Source of the DNA: Rhodomicrobium sp. Az07
Lineage (GTDB): Bacteria; Pseudomonadota; Alphaproteobacteria; Rhizobiales; Rhodomicrobiaceae
Reading direction: 5' to 3'
DNA: 64,000 bases
Assembly: GCF_018619475.1 (NCBI RefSeq)
Contig: NZ_JAHFZG010000005.1
Span: forward strand, 1 to 64,000
The position numbers and the translations under genes were made by a program. Positions 36,230 through 45,374 of the stretch are shown piece after piece. Positions within the stretch are counted from its first letter, which is position 1. Each line of letters opens with the position of its first letter. The notes beneath the pieces are model-generated. The model worked only from the letters and a program-made list of their open reading frames with translations. It did not search any database and was not told the origin of the DNA.

Positions 36230-36657
36230 GCCGCATCTCCCATGAATTGCAGGTGAATCGTGCGCTTTTCGCGCGGGCCGTCGAGTTCGACGAAGAAGAT
36301 CGATTGCCATTGGCCGAACACGAGCGCGCCATCGGCAACCGGCACCGTTTCCGTCTCGGTCATGAACAGGCCGAGCAGATGCGAATGCGCGTTGTCGCGG
36401 CCATCGACGGCCACGTCGTTGTGACGGTAGTTACCGTCACGCGCCACGAACCGTTTGAGGAAGGTGATCATGTCGAGCTGAAGCTGCGGCTCGCTTTCGT
36501 TCACGTTCACCCGCGCCGTCGTGTGCAGCGAGGTGATCGAGACGATGCCCGACCGCGCGCCAATGGCCGCGACCCATTTGCGGACCTCGTCTGTGATGTC
36601 GATAAACTCGATCGGCTCGATGGTTGAGAGTTCGATCCGGTGCGTCAGGATTTTCAT
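36226..36657 (-). CDS. yjbQ: YjbQ/UPF0047 family protein (secondary thiamine-phosphate synthase type)
   Basis: The 143-residue protein matches the UPF0047 family: [30 protein letters not shown], the histidine-rich [22 protein letters not shown] and [23 protein letters not shown]. The conserved His (LHTTA, NAHSH) and the Asp are intact. Some members have weak thiamine-phosphate synthase activity, but the true role is not known. ATG 36657 has GAGG five bases upstream. It is translationally coupled to the RubisCO-like gene that follows. Confidence 0.88.
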   Translation of the reverse strand: MKILTHRIELSTIEPIEFIDITDEVRKWVAAIGARSGIVSITSLHTTARVNVNESEPQLQLDMITFLKRFVARDGNYRHNDVAVDGRDNAHSHLLGLFMTETETVPVADGALVFGQWQSIFFVELDGPREKRTIHLQFMGDAA

Positions 36658-36806
36658 GAAGCCTCGCGAGGGGGAGGGGCGCGCGCCGATGTTAGCCCGC
36701 GCGCTCGTGCGAGGCAACGCGCCAGGAAGCGCCATGGAACACATCGGGGTGTGCGGGATTCTCAATCGAGGCGGTGGAATCAGGGCCGCCGGCACGCGAG
36801 GGTGAC

Positions 36807-37469
36807 ATGCATCGAGTGATCTTGTTGGCGGCGTTGGGTCTCGGCGCGGTGGCGGTCGCGGCCGTGGTTGCCGGTCCGGCCATGAGCCGCGTCGAGCAGC
36901 CGGACTTTCGCATCGAAAAGCAGGATGGCGACATTGAGATTCGCGCTTATGGCCCATTGATCGCGGCGGAAGCGGAGGTCAAGGGCCAGCGTCGGGAAGC
37001 CATAAACGAAGGCTTTCGGCTGATAGCGGCTTACATCTTCGGCGCCAACCAGCCGAAGGCGAAGATCGAGATGACGGCGCCGGTTGAGCAGCAGAAGCAG
37101 AAGATCGCCATGACCGCGCCGGTCACGCAGCAGGGTGGCGGCACGCGCGATGGCGAGAGGCGCGAGAGCTGGACCGTCCGCTTCATCATGCCGAAGGCGT
37201 GGACGATGGAGACGCTGCCAGCGCCGACCGATTCGCGCGTGCGGCTGGAAGCGATCCCGCCGCGGCGCTTCCTCGCGATCCGCTTTTCGGGTTTCGCGGG
37301 GGAAGACGCGATCCGGGAGAAGAGCGACGAGCTTCGCCGCTATGCCGAGACGCATGGTCTTGCGATCAAGGGCGAGCCTGTGCTTGCGTTTTACGATCCG
37401 CCGTGGACGCTGCCTTTCATGCGCCGCAACGAAGTGATGTTCGAACTGGCGAACGGTGCGACCGGGTGA
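36807..37469 (+). CDS. SOUL haem-binding family protein
   Basis: The 220-residue protein begins with a membrane anchor or signal (HRVILLAALGLGAVAVAAVVAGP) and continues with the SOUL domain: FRIEKQDGDIEIRAYGPLIAAEAEVKG in part, FRLIAAYIFGANQPKAKIEMTAPV, WTVRFIMPKAWTMETLPAP and the end FYDPPWTLPFMRRNEVMFEL. Bacterial SOUL proteins may bind haem or tetrapyrroles; function is not established. GAGGGTGAC is just ahead of the ATG. It is divergent from yjbQ. Confidence 0.88.
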   Translation: MHRVILLAALGLGAVAVAAVVAGPAMSRVEQPDFRIEKQDGDIEIRAYGPLIAAEAEVKGQRREAINEGFRLIAAYIFGANQPKAKIEMTAPVEQQKQKIAMTAPVTQQGGGTRDGERRESWTVRFIMPKAWTMETLPAPTDSRVRLEAIPPRRFLAIRFSGFAGEDAIREKSDELRRYAETHGLAIKGEPVLAFYDPPWTLPFMRRNEVMFELANGATG

Positions 37470-37487
37470 CGGACCGCCACCGCGACG

Positions 37488-38048
37488 TCAGCGCAAGCGC
37501 AGCGTCACCCGATCCGTGCGACCGGCCGCGAACGGATTTTCGACATCCCTGAGCGCCGCCTCGATCTCGTCGAGGCTCCACGGCGTGAAATCGTGTGTGT
37601 CTGCGGCAACGTCGAGGCTGAACCCGAGAGGGGCGTGATTGAGTCGGCCATGCACATGGCCGAACAGGTGCCAGCTTCCCGTCCACGACCCGTTCCACTC
37701 GCGCATCGGATAATGGCACAGCACGATTCGATGGCCGCCCGCCTCGATCTCGCGAATGAGGCTGACGCTCGCGAAAAGCGAAGCGTGGTGTTTCAGCATG
37801 TCCGTGTCGTGGTTGCCCTGAACAAGGTGGATCGTGCCGTTGAGCCGCTTCAGATAGACGTCCGCGCCAATGAAATTGCGAAAGCAGAAGTCACCGAGGT
37901 GATAGACGGTATCGCCAGGCGCGACGCGCTCATTCCAGCGCGCGATCATTGCTTCGTCCATCTCGGCGACGCTCGCGAAGGGGCGATTGCAGGTGTGGAT
38001 GATATTCTCGTGACCGAAATGCGTGTCCGATGTGAAAAATAACGTCAT
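37488..38048 (-). CDS. Calcineurin-like metallophosphoesterase
   Basis: The 186-residue protein has the whole set of metal ligands: DTHFGHENII (D-x-H), HLGDFCFR (G-D), VQGNHDTDML (G-N-H-D), VLCHYPM and LFGHVHGRL (G-H-x-H). Length and motif order match small phage/bacterial phosphoesterases of unknown substrate (YfcE/MPP family relatives). It is convergent with the SOUL gene, 18 bases apart. Confidence 0.88.
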   Translation of the reverse strand: MTLFFTSDTHFGHENIIHTCNRPFASVAEMDEAMIARWNERVAPGDTVYHLGDFCFRNFIGADVYLKRLNGTIHLVQGNHDTDMLKHHASLFASVSLIREIEAGGHRIVLCHYPMREWNGSWTGSWHLFGHVHGRLNHAPLGFSLDVAADTHDFTPWSLDEIEAALRDVENPFAAGRTDRVTLRLR

Positions 38049-38220
38049 TGCCGCGCCTTACCGGAGCGCCTCTTGGCGCGAGAATCCGGGAGCCGAGGGG
38101 CAACGCGCCGCCTTGACTGCTCCAGCTTCAAATTTATGGCGCGGCTTGACGATATTCAAATGACGGCCTCGCTAAAGCAGGCTGTCGCTTCGCGATGGCG
38201 CTTTCGACGGCGGCGCAAGA

Positions 38221-38628
38221 TCAGGCCCTGCCGACGATGCCTTCCTCGGCTTCCTCGACCGAATAGCCGAGCTGGTCGAGTGCGTCTTCGAGGTAATCCG
38301 GTAAAAGCGGCAGACCGAACAGGTAGTCGACCGGGTTGTTGCCGTGTTCCGCTTTCGCCGTCGCGATCGCCTCGTCGAGTTCGCCCGGCGCGTAGGTGCC
38401 GCGACCGATCCAGGCCAGCGCGATCAGGCTCGCCTGTTCGTCTTCGTTGAGACTGTCGAGAAATTCCCTGAGTTCCTGCCGCGTCGCATCGTCCGGGCGG
38501 TCTTCGAGGATCGTGTCGCTTGTGGCGTCGTCGCTATCCGAGTCGTCGTCCCATGCGGCGGTCTTTACGTCAAGCTCACGAGCGCGAAGGATGACATGCG
38601 CAACCTTGTCTGTGGTGACTTCCAGCAT
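38221..38628 (-). CDS. DUF3775 domain protein
   Basis: A 135-residue acidic protein (many Asp and Glu) of the DUF3775 family, of unknown function. Typical blocks are TDKVAHVILRARELDVK, ELREFLDSLNEDEQASLIALAWIGRGTY and the end NPVDYLFGLPLLPDYLEDALDQLG. The first 53 bases overlap the end of the uracil-DNA glycosylase gene in another frame, so the two are cotranscribed and perhaps coupled. Confidence 0.82.
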   Translation of the reverse strand: MLEVTTDKVAHVILRARELDVKTAAWDDDSDSDDATSDTILEDRPDDATRQELREFLDSLNEDEQASLIALAWIGRGTYAPGELDEAIATAKAEHGNNPVDYLFGLPLLPDYLEDALDQLGYSVEEAEEGIVGRA

Positions 38629-39286
38629 TGGCTTGGCTCTGTTCTTCTGCGGTGCTCTCTAGATAGACCGCGATTTGCTTAAAGATATCCCTGAACATTT
38701 CCGCCGTTAAGCGGCCCGTGTTCGTATTATACCGTGAACAATGATAACTGCCGAAAAGTTTATGCGCGCCGCCAAGATGCAGTGCGGAACCGTGGGCGAA
38801 TTTGTACTGCGAAGCCTTGAGGTCCAGCGCCCGCAATGTCGCATCGAAAGCAATTCGGCCGAGCGCAAGGATCGCCCGCAGGCGCGGCATCTCCCGAATC
38901 GTCGCGGCGAGAAAGCCGCGGCACGCCGCAGCCTCCGCCGGTGTCGGCTTGTTCTCGGGCGGAACGCATCGAACGGCATTCGTGATGCGGCAATCGCGCA
39001 GCAGAAGGTCATCGTCGGCGCGCTGATCGTATGTGCCGGTAGCGAAGCCGAAGTCGAGCAGGGTCTCGTAAAGCAGCATCCCGGCGTAGTCGCCCGTGAA
39101 CGGACGACCCGTGCGATTCGCGCCGCGGAGACCGGGCGCGAGACCGACGATCAGGAGCGAGGCATCGGCGGAGCCGAAGGAGGGAACCGGCGCGTTGAAC
39201 CAATCCGGGTGATCGGCTCTGTTATCGCGGCGGAAATCGGCAAGCCTCGGGCAAAAGAGGCAATCGGGCTGCGGTTCGCTCGCCAT
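38576..39286 (-). CDS. Family 5 uracil-DNA glycosylase
   Basis: The enzyme removes uracil and deaminated bases from DNA. LLIVGLAPGLRGANRTGRPFTGDYAG is the first active-site motif (GLAPG-x-x-G-A-N-x-T-G-R-x-F-T-G-D) of UDGb/type 5; SYHCSRYNTNTGRLT is the second motif (H-x-S-x-x-N-x-x-T-x-R-L-T). The early cysteines (CLFCPRL) and a third in NAVRCVPPENKP should hold the Fe-S cluster. ATG 39286 is chosen over GTG 39328; 236 residues. The last 17 residues overlap the next gene. Confidence 0.9.
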   Translation of the reverse strand: MASEPQPDCLFCPRLADFRRDNRADHPDWFNAPVPSFGSADASLLIVGLAPGLRGANRTGRPFTGDYAGMLLYETLLDFGFATGTYDQRADDDLLLRDCRITNAVRCVPPENKPTPAEAAACRGFLAATIREMPRLRAILALGRIAFDATLRALDLKASQYKFAHGSALHLGGAHKLFGSYHCSRYNTNTGRLTAEMFRDIFKQIAVYLESTAEEQSQANAGSHHRQGCACHPSRS

Positions 39287-39355
39287 TTTATCGCGCGGCG
39301 CAAGCGGCGGCTGAGGGGCAGGGCGCACATGAACGCCCTCGCGCCCGTCGCACCA

Positions 39356-39988
39356 CTAGTCCGCGTCCACCTGAGTGTCGCGAATCGCCGCCGCGTTCAT
39401 GCGCTCATGATGTCGTTGCTCATGAATGTGCGCCTGATATTCGCGCCCGTTTTCGCCTCGCTGGGTGCGGCAGATGTCCTTCTGAAGGTCCGCGAGGTCG
39501 ATGAACTGATCCGCCTGCCGTCGAAGTTCGTCCGCGACCATGGGCGGTTGCGTCGTCAGCGTCGACACGACGCTCACGCGCTTGCCCTTGTGCTGAAGCG
39601 CTTCGACAAGCGTGCGGAAATCCCCGTCGCCCGAGAACAGGACGATGTGATCGAGATGCTCGGCCAGCTCCATGGCGTCGACAGCGAGTTCGATGTCCAT
39701 GTTGCCCTTGATCTTCCGGCGCCCGGACGCATCGGTAAATTCTTTCGTGGGCTTCGTAACCATCGAGTAGCCGTTGTAATCCAGCCAATCGATCAAGGGA
39801 CGAATGGAAGAATACTCCTGTTCTTCTGCAAGAGCGGTGTAATAAAGCGCGCGCAACAACACGCCTTTGTTGCGGAATAAATTCAAAAGTCGCTTATAAT
39901 CTATATCGAAGCCTAAAGCCTTAGCCGTGGCATAAAGGTTCGCCCCGTCTATGAAAAGAGCAATTCGCTCGTTCGAGTAGAAATTCAT
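39356..39988 (-). CDS. NYN domain (LabA/DUF88) protein
   Basis: The 210-residue protein has a PIN-like NYN ribonuclease domain: RIALFIDGANLYATAKALG (first Asp), KGNMDIELAVDAMELAEHLDHIVLFSGDGDF with the two further acidic positions, and VVSTLTTQPPMVADELRRQADQFIDL. The His/Arg-rich tail is probably disordered. Family members are single-strand RNases or regulatory (LabA). ATG 39988 is used. It is divergent from folK. Confidence 0.9.
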   Translation of the reverse strand: MNFYSNERIALFIDGANLYATAKALGFDIDYKRLLNLFRNKGVLLRALYYTALAEEQEYSSIRPLIDWLDYNGYSMVTKPTKEFTDASGRRKIKGNMDIELAVDAMELAEHLDHIVLFSGDGDFRTLVEALQHKGKRVSVVSTLTTQPPMVADELRRQADQFIDLADLQKDICRTQRGENGREYQAHIHEQRHHERMNAAAIRDTQVDAD

Positions 39989-40074
39989 GCGGTTACCTTG
40001 GCTGCGAATGTCTTGTTGCATTCTAAGTAGTTTCTAAGGGGCTACCGTTCCCCAATCAGGCGAAAGAAATAGTG

Positions 40075-40674
40075 ATGGCTCAATATATGAGTGCAAATCA
40101 AGGCATTTTGTTTCAGGGCGGCATTTTGATTGCCCTCGGGTCCAATCTGCCTGGGCCATGGGGATCGCCCGAGGAAACTCTCCGACGGGCGGTCCGCGAA
40201 CTGGCTTCACACGGCGTAGAAATCGAAAATACGTCGAGACTGTATCGGACGAAGGCTCACAGCGAACTCGCTCAACCCGACTATTTAAACGCCGCAGTGT
40301 CCGTCAACTCGTCAATGCCTGCAAATACGCTATTACGAGTTTTGAAGCGGATTGAGGCGCAAGCGGGGCGGCTTCTCACCGTCAAGCGTGATCGCGCCAA
40401 TCACCGATGGGCACCAAGGCCACTCGATCTGGACATCGTAAGCTATAAGGGCCTCGTTCGCAACTGGCTGATGGGCCGTCCTGTCGAGGACGCGACGCTT
40501 GTTCTCCCCCATCCGCGCGCTCACGAACGGGCTTTCGTGCTCCGCCCGCTCATGGACATCGCACCGCGCTGGCATCACCCGGTGCTCGGGCTCACGCCCG
40601 CGGCGATGCTCGTTCGACCCGCAGTGCGCAACACCGGCGCGATCCTCGACGTCGGCCACTTCTCATCGAGTTGA
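40075..40674 (+). CDS. folK: 2-amino-4-hydroxy-6-hydroxymethyldihydropteridine pyrophosphokinase
   Basis: FolK transfers pyrophosphate from ATP to hydroxymethyldihydropterin in folate synthesis. ILIALGSNLPG opens the domain; RWAPRPLDLDIV carries the metal-binding Asp pair and LPHPRAHERAFVLRPLMDIAP the pterin/ATP site. 199 residues, full length, with a short N-terminal extension. folP and folB are not near, so it is a lone gene here. GTG 40072 is an alternative start. Confidence 0.94.
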   Translation: MAQYMSANQGILFQGGILIALGSNLPGPWGSPEETLRRAVRELASHGVEIENTSRLYRTKAHSELAQPDYLNAAVSVNSSMPANTLLRVLKRIEAQAGRLLTVKRDRANHRWAPRPLDLDIVSYKGLVRNWLMGRPVEDATLVLPHPRAHERAFVLRPLMDIAPRWHHPVLGLTPAAMLVRPAVRNTGAILDVGHFSSS

Positions 40675-40858
40675 AGAGTGCCGCTGGTCGAGGACATAAC
40701 ATCGCCTCGAACTGAAGCTTGAAAAGCTTTAGCTTTCTGGTTAATTGGCACGGGCGTGCTCTGCGCAAGTTTGCTGGCAGCGGATAAATTGAGGGCGACG
40801 GCCGCGAGCGGCTCGCTCTCCCATCATTTCGAGCCGTGCAACGATCATTGGAAAAAAG

Positions 40859-42085
40859 ATGTCTTCCGCCATGGCGCTCGACTTTTTCGGACGCAGTCCT
40901 CTCGTGAGGATGCTGCTCATTGCTTTTCTCGCGCTGGCGGCGGTGGGCGACGCTTCGGCGGATGACACCCCTCCGAAGGCCAAGCCGCCGGTCGTAACCG
41001 TGGCCGAGGCGCGGACACGATCTTTTGTGGATAACCTTCTGGTGACGGGCTCGCTCGTCGCTCGCGACGAGGTGCTGGTCGGCCCGGAGATCGATGGACT
41101 GCGTCTCACGGAGCTTCTCGCCGAGGAAGGCGACACTGTCGCCGGAGGTCAGGTTCTCGCCCGCTTGTCCCGCGACATCCTCGAAGCCCAGATCGCGCAG
41201 AACGCCGCTTCGCTCGCGAAAACGCAAGCCGTCATCGAACAGGTCAAAAATCAGATCGTGGAAAGCGAGGCCACGCTGAAGCAGGCCGAAGACTCGTTCA
41301 ACCGTGTGAAGCCGCTGCGCGAGTCGGGCACTGTCAGTCAGGCGACCTTCGACGAACGCGATGCGGCCTTCCGCACGGCGCGGGCGCGCCTCGCGGCGCA
41401 GCGCGAAGGGCTGAAACTTGCCGACGCCGAGCAGGCTCTGATTCTGGCGCAGCGCCGCGAACTCGACGTGAAGCTCGCGCGAACGGACATCCGCTCCCCC
41501 GCCTCGGGCATCGTGAGTCGCCGCACCGCGCGGGTCGGCGCCGTGTCCTCGTCGGCAGGCGACCCGCTGTTTCGTGTCATCAGGGACGGCGAGGTTGAAC
41601 TCGACGCGGAAGTACCGGAATTCCATATGGCGAAGCTGAGGGCAGGGCAGCGGGCGCGCATCGAAATCGAGGGCCTCGGCGCGCGTGAGGGGCGACTGCG
41701 CCTCGTCTCGCAGGAGGTGAGTCCGACGACCCGCCTCGGCCGCGTGCGCATCTCGCTGGGCAACACGCCGGACTTGCGCATCGGCACCTTTGCTCAGGCG
41801 CTCATCGGCGCGGGCAAACGCGACGCCGTGGGCGTACCGGCGACGGCGGTGCTCTACAAGAACGACAGCGCAACGTTGCTCGTCGTCGTCGACGGCAAGG
41901 TGCGGGAGCGCGCCGTGAAGCCCGGCATTCTTTTTGGCGACAATATCGAAATCCGCGAAGGGCTTGCCGAGGGCGAGGTGGTCGTCATGCGCGCCGCATC
42001 GTTGTTGCGCGACGGCGACGAGATCGCGCCCCACTTCGCCGAAACGCAAACGGCCACCATGCCGCTGCCGGGAACCACGAAATGA
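40859..42085 (+). CDS. RND efflux periplasmic adaptor (membrane fusion protein)
   Basis: The 408-residue adaptor has an N-terminal export signal (MLLIAFLALAAVGDASA), a lipoyl-like half motif (VLVGPEIDGLRLTELLAEEGDTVAGGQVLARL), a coiled-coil hairpin of about 90 residues (AQNAASLAKTQAVIEQVK onward), the second lipoyl half TDIRSPASGIVSRR and a barrel domain. It bridges the inner-membrane pump to an outer-membrane channel. No channel gene is present nearby. Its stop overlaps the pump start as ATGA. Confidence 0.93.
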   Translation: MSSAMALDFFGRSPLVRMLLIAFLALAAVGDASADDTPPKAKPPVVTVAEARTRSFVDNLLVTGSLVARDEVLVGPEIDGLRLTELLAEEGDTVAGGQVLARLSRDILEAQIAQNAASLAKTQAVIEQVKNQIVESEATLKQAEDSFNRVKPLRESGTVSQATFDERDAAFRTARARLAAQREGLKLADAEQALILAQRRELDVKLARTDIRSPASGIVSRRTARVGAVSSSAGDPLFRVIRDGEVELDAEVPEFHMAKLRAGQRARIEIEGLGAREGRLRLVSQEVSPTTRLGRVRISLGNTPDLRIGTFAQALIGAGKRDAVGVPATAVLYKNDSATLLVVVDGKVRERAVKPGILFGDNIEIREGLAEGEVVVMRAASLLRDGDEIAPHFAETQTATMPLPGTTK

Positions 42086-45000
42086 GCACGAACGTCTCCG
42101 CGTGGGCGATCCGAAAGCCCATCCCCTCGCTCGTGCTGTTCCTGGTGCTGATGACTCTCGGGTTGATTTCGTTCTTCAGCCTCGGCGTTACGCGCTTTCC
42201 GAACATCGACATTCCCATCGTCACCGTCACAATCACGCAATCCGGTGCTGCGCCGGTCGAGCTTGAAACGCAGGTCACGAAGCGCGTCGAGGACACCGTC
42301 GCGAGCGTGACGGGCGTCAAGCATGTGATGTCGACGATCACCGACGGCTCGTCGGTTACCACCATCGAGTTCCGCCTCGGCACCGACACCGACCGCGCCG
42401 TCAACGACGTCAAGGACGCCGTGTCCAAGGTGCGCCAGGAACTGCCGCGCACCATCAACGAACCGATCACCCAGCGCCTCGACATCGAGGGCCTGCCCAT
42501 CGTCACCTATGCCGCGTCGGCGCCGTCGATGACGCTCGAAGAGCTGTCGTGGTTCATCGACGATACAGCCGCGCGGAAATTGCAGGGCGTGCGGGGCGTC
42601 GCGCAGGTGTCTCGCGTGGGCGGCGTCAAGCGCGAAATCCGCGTTTCGCTCGACCCGGCACGGCTCATCGCGCTCGGCATTTCGGCGGGCGAGGTGAATG
42701 CGCAGCTTCACGCGACGAACACCGATCTCGCGGGCGGGCGCGGCTGGCTCGGCGGCGCGGAGCAATCCATCCGCGCGCTTGCGAGCGCCACCACGGTCGA
42801 GCGTCTCGCCGCCACCTCGGTCACACTGCCGGGTGGCCGCAAGGTGCGCCTCGATCAACTCGGCACGGTGAGCGACGCCACCGAGGAGCGCCGCACCTTC
42901 GCATCGCTGAACGGGCGCGACGTCGTTGCCTTCACCATCGTGCGCGCGAAGGGCGAAAGCGACATCGTGGTCGCGGAGCGCGTGGCCGATGCGCTCGCCG
43001 CGCTCGCCGCCGCGCACCCGCAAGTGACGTTCGAAAAGATCGACTCCACCGTCGATTTCACGATCGGCAATTACGAATCCGCGATGCATACGCTGCTCGA
43101 AGGCGCGGCGCTCGCGGTGCTCGTCGTCTTCCTCTTCCTGCGCGACATGCGCGCCACCATCATCGCCGCCATCGCGCTGCCGCTGTCGGTATTCCCCACG
43201 TTCTGGGCGATGGAGATGCTGGGCTTCTCGCTCAACATGGTGTCTCTGCTCGCGATCACACTCGTCACCGGCATCCTCGTCGACGACGCCATCGTCGAGA
43301 TCGAGAACATCGTGCGGCACATCCGCATGGGAAAATCGCCCTATCGCGCGGCGCTTGAAGCCGCCGACGAAATCGGCCTCGCGGTGATCGCGATCACGCT
43401 GACCATCGTCGCCGTGTTCGCGCCGGTGAGCTTCATGGGCGGCGTCGCGGGCCAGTATTTCCGCGAGTTCGGACTGACGGTCGCCGCAGCCGTTCTGTTC
43501 TCGCTCTTTGTCGCGCGCCTCCTGACGCCAATGATCGCGGCCTATTTCCTTCGCCCGAAGCCGCACGAAGAGCCGCGCGACGGTTTCATCATGCGAGCCT
43601 ACACGCGGCTGATCGGTTGGACGGTTCGCCACTACTACCGCACGCTGATGCTGGGCTTCGTGGTCTTCGCCGCCTCGATCGCGAGCGTGTCGCTCTTGCC
43701 GTCCGGCTTCCTTCCGGCGGAGGACTCGAACCGATCGCTTTTTGCGCTCGAACTGCCGCCCGGCTCGCGCCTCGGCGATACGCAAATCGTAGCGAGCAAG
43801 GCCGAAGCGATCATCAGGCGCAGACCTGAAGTGGTGTCTGTGTTCATCGACGGCGGTCGCATTCTTGGCCCGACCGGCGGTTCCGCCGAGGTGCGCAAGG
43901 CAACGCTCACTGTCCAATACACGCCCCGCGCCGAGCGCGCCGTCACTCAGCGCGAGCTTGAGCAGATCATTAGCGCGGAGTTGAAGGAAATCCCGGACGT
44001 CCGCTCCTGGGTGATGGCCGAAAACGGGCAGCGCAGCTTCACCATCGAAGTGACCGGCACCGACAATGAGAAGGTGAGCGAGACGGCGGCGAAGCTCACG
44101 AGCGAAATGCGCTCCGTCCCGTGGCTCGCGAATGCGGTGAACGGCGCAGCGCTCGACCGCCCGGAAATCCTCATCGTTCCCCGACCCGTGATTGCCGCTG
44201 AACTTGGCGTCTCGACGGAGGCCCTGTCCGAGGTCGTGCGCATCGCCACGCTCGGCGACGTGGACCAGAACCTCGCCAAGTTCAACGCGCCGGACCGGCA
44301 AGTTCCCATCCGCGTGCAACTCGACGAGCAGGCGCGCACGAACCTTCAGCTTTTGCAAAACCTCAAGGTGAAGACCGCGCGCGGCGATACCGTGCCGCTT
44401 ATCACCGTCGCCGAGGTGAAGCTCGGCAAGGGGCCGTCGTCCATCGAGCGGTATGACCGCCTGCGCCGCGTCGCCATCGGCGCGGACCTCGTCGGCACAG
44501 ACGCGCTCGGAGAGGCACTCGCCGCCGTGTACCAGCTTCCCGCCGCGAAGGCCCTGCCACCCGGCGTGGTCTTGCGCGAATCCGGCGACGTCGAGGTGAT
44601 GACGGAGACGTTTGCGAGCTTCGGCTACGCCATGGGCGCGGGCGTCATGATGGTGTTCAGCGTGCTCGTGATCCTCTTCGGCAGCTTCCTTCAGCCGGTC
44701 GCGATCCTGCTTTCGCTTCCTCTCTGCATCGGCGGCGCGATCTTCGCGCTGCTCTTGACGGATCGGCCGATCAGTCTGCCCGTCTTCATCGGTTTTCTCA
44801 TGCTGATGGGCATCGTGACGAAGAACGCGATCATGCTCGTGGATTTCGCGATTGTGGAATTGCGGCGCGGCGTGCCTCGCGGTGTCGCGATCGTCGACGC
44901 CGGGCGAAAACGCGCGCGGCCCATCGTCATGACGACCATCGCGATGGCTGGCGGCATGTTTCCGAGCGCGCTGGCGTTTGGCGCGGGCGGCGAATTCCGC

Positions 45001-45231
45001 TCGCCGATGGCGATTGCCGTAATCGGCGGTCTTCTCGTCTCGACACTGCTGTCGCTCCTTTTCGTGCCCGCATTCTTCATGGTGATGGACGACGCCAGCC
45101 GGCTGTTCCTGAGGCTGTTCGGATGGCTCGCGGGCCCGAGCGACGAAGCCGACGACGAGGAACCGCATCGACAGGCCGCGACCGCTCCCGGCAGACAAGC
45201 CGCTCGTCCCGACCGAATAAAGCAGATTTGA
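42082..45231 (+). CDS. RND family efflux transporter permease
   Basis: The 1049-residue protein is an AcrB/MdtB-like (HAE1) proton-driven pump. FSLGVTRFPNIDIPIVTVT and GAAPVELETQVTKRVEDTVAS are family starts; TM4 carries the Asp pair in TGILVDDAIVEIENI for proton relay, followed by LVTLI-like MSFMGG sequences; twelve membrane segments are expected in the usual 1+5, 1+5 plan, with a K in MGIVTKNAIMLVDFA of TM10. Substrate cannot be predicted. Confidence 0.95.
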   Translation: MSTNVSAWAIRKPIPSLVLFLVLMTLGLISFFSLGVTRFPNIDIPIVTVTITQSGAAPVELETQVTKRVEDTVASVTGVKHVMSTITDGSSVTTIEFRLGTDTDRAVNDVKDAVSKVRQELPRTINEPITQRLDIEGLPIVTYAASAPSMTLEELSWFIDDTAARKLQGVRGVAQVSRVGGVKREIRVSLDPARLIALGISAGEVNAQLHATNTDLAGGRGWLGGAEQSIRALASATTVERLAATSVTLPGGRKVRLDQLGTVSDATEERRTFASLNGRDVVAFTIVRAKGESDIVVAERVADALAALAAAHPQVTFEKIDSTVDFTIGNYESAMHTLLEGAALAVLVVFLFLRDMRATIIAAIALPLSVFPTFWAMEMLGFSLNMVSLLAITLVTGILVDDAIVEIENIVRHIRMGKSPYRAALEAADEIGLAVIAITLTIVAVFAPVSFMGGVAGQYFREFGLTVAAAVLFSLFVARLLTPMIAAYFLRPKPHEEPRDGFIMRAYTRLIGWTVRHYYRTLMLGFVVFAASIASVSLLPSGFLPAEDSNRSLFALELPPGSRLGDTQIVASKAEAIIRRRPEVVSVFIDGGRILGPTGGSAEVRKATLTVQYTPRAERAVTQRELEQIISAELKEIPDVRSWVMAENGQRSFTIEVTGTDNEKVSETAAKLTSEMRSVPWLANAVNGAALDRPEILIVPRPVIAAELGVSTEALSEVVRIATLGDVDQNLAKFNAPDRQVPIRVQLDEQARTNLQLLQNLKVKTARGDTVPLITVAEVKLGKGPSSIERYDRLRRVAIGADLVGTDALGEALAAVYQLPAAKALPPGVVLRESGDVEVMTETFASFGYAMGAGVMMVFSVLVILFGSFLQPVAILLSLPLCIGGAIFALLLTDRPISLPVFIGFLMLMGIVTKNAIMLVDFAIVELRRGVPRGVAIVDAGRKRARPIVMTTIAMAGGMFPSALAFGAGGEFRSPMAIAVIGGLLVSTLLSLLFVPAFFMVMDDASRLFLRLFGWLAGPSDEADDEEPHRQAATAPGRQAARPDRIKQI

Positions 45232-45259
45232 CGCGACGGGCGTGGGGATTATCCTGCTT

Positions 45260-45283
45260 GAAGGCACATTGCCTTCCTTTTTC
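45260..45283 (+). terminator. Rho-independent terminator of the RND operon
   Basis: Stem GAAGGC (45260-45265) with GCCTTC (45271-45276), loop ACATT, followed by CTTTTTC. 28 bases past the pump gene stop. Confidence 0.75.
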
Positions 45284-45374
45284 CCAAGTAATTGTCTTCA
45301 CGCCATATTTCGGACACGACCTTCGCCTCGAAATCGCAAAAAGCAGATGACACACGTTTTGCACGAGGCTTAGG

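Noticed and set aside
41854-45267. A 1137-codon open frame on the minus strand
   Set aside because: It lies antisense to the adaptor and RND pump; its product is Arg/His/Asp-rich with no domain, as expected from a shadow of a GC-rich gene.
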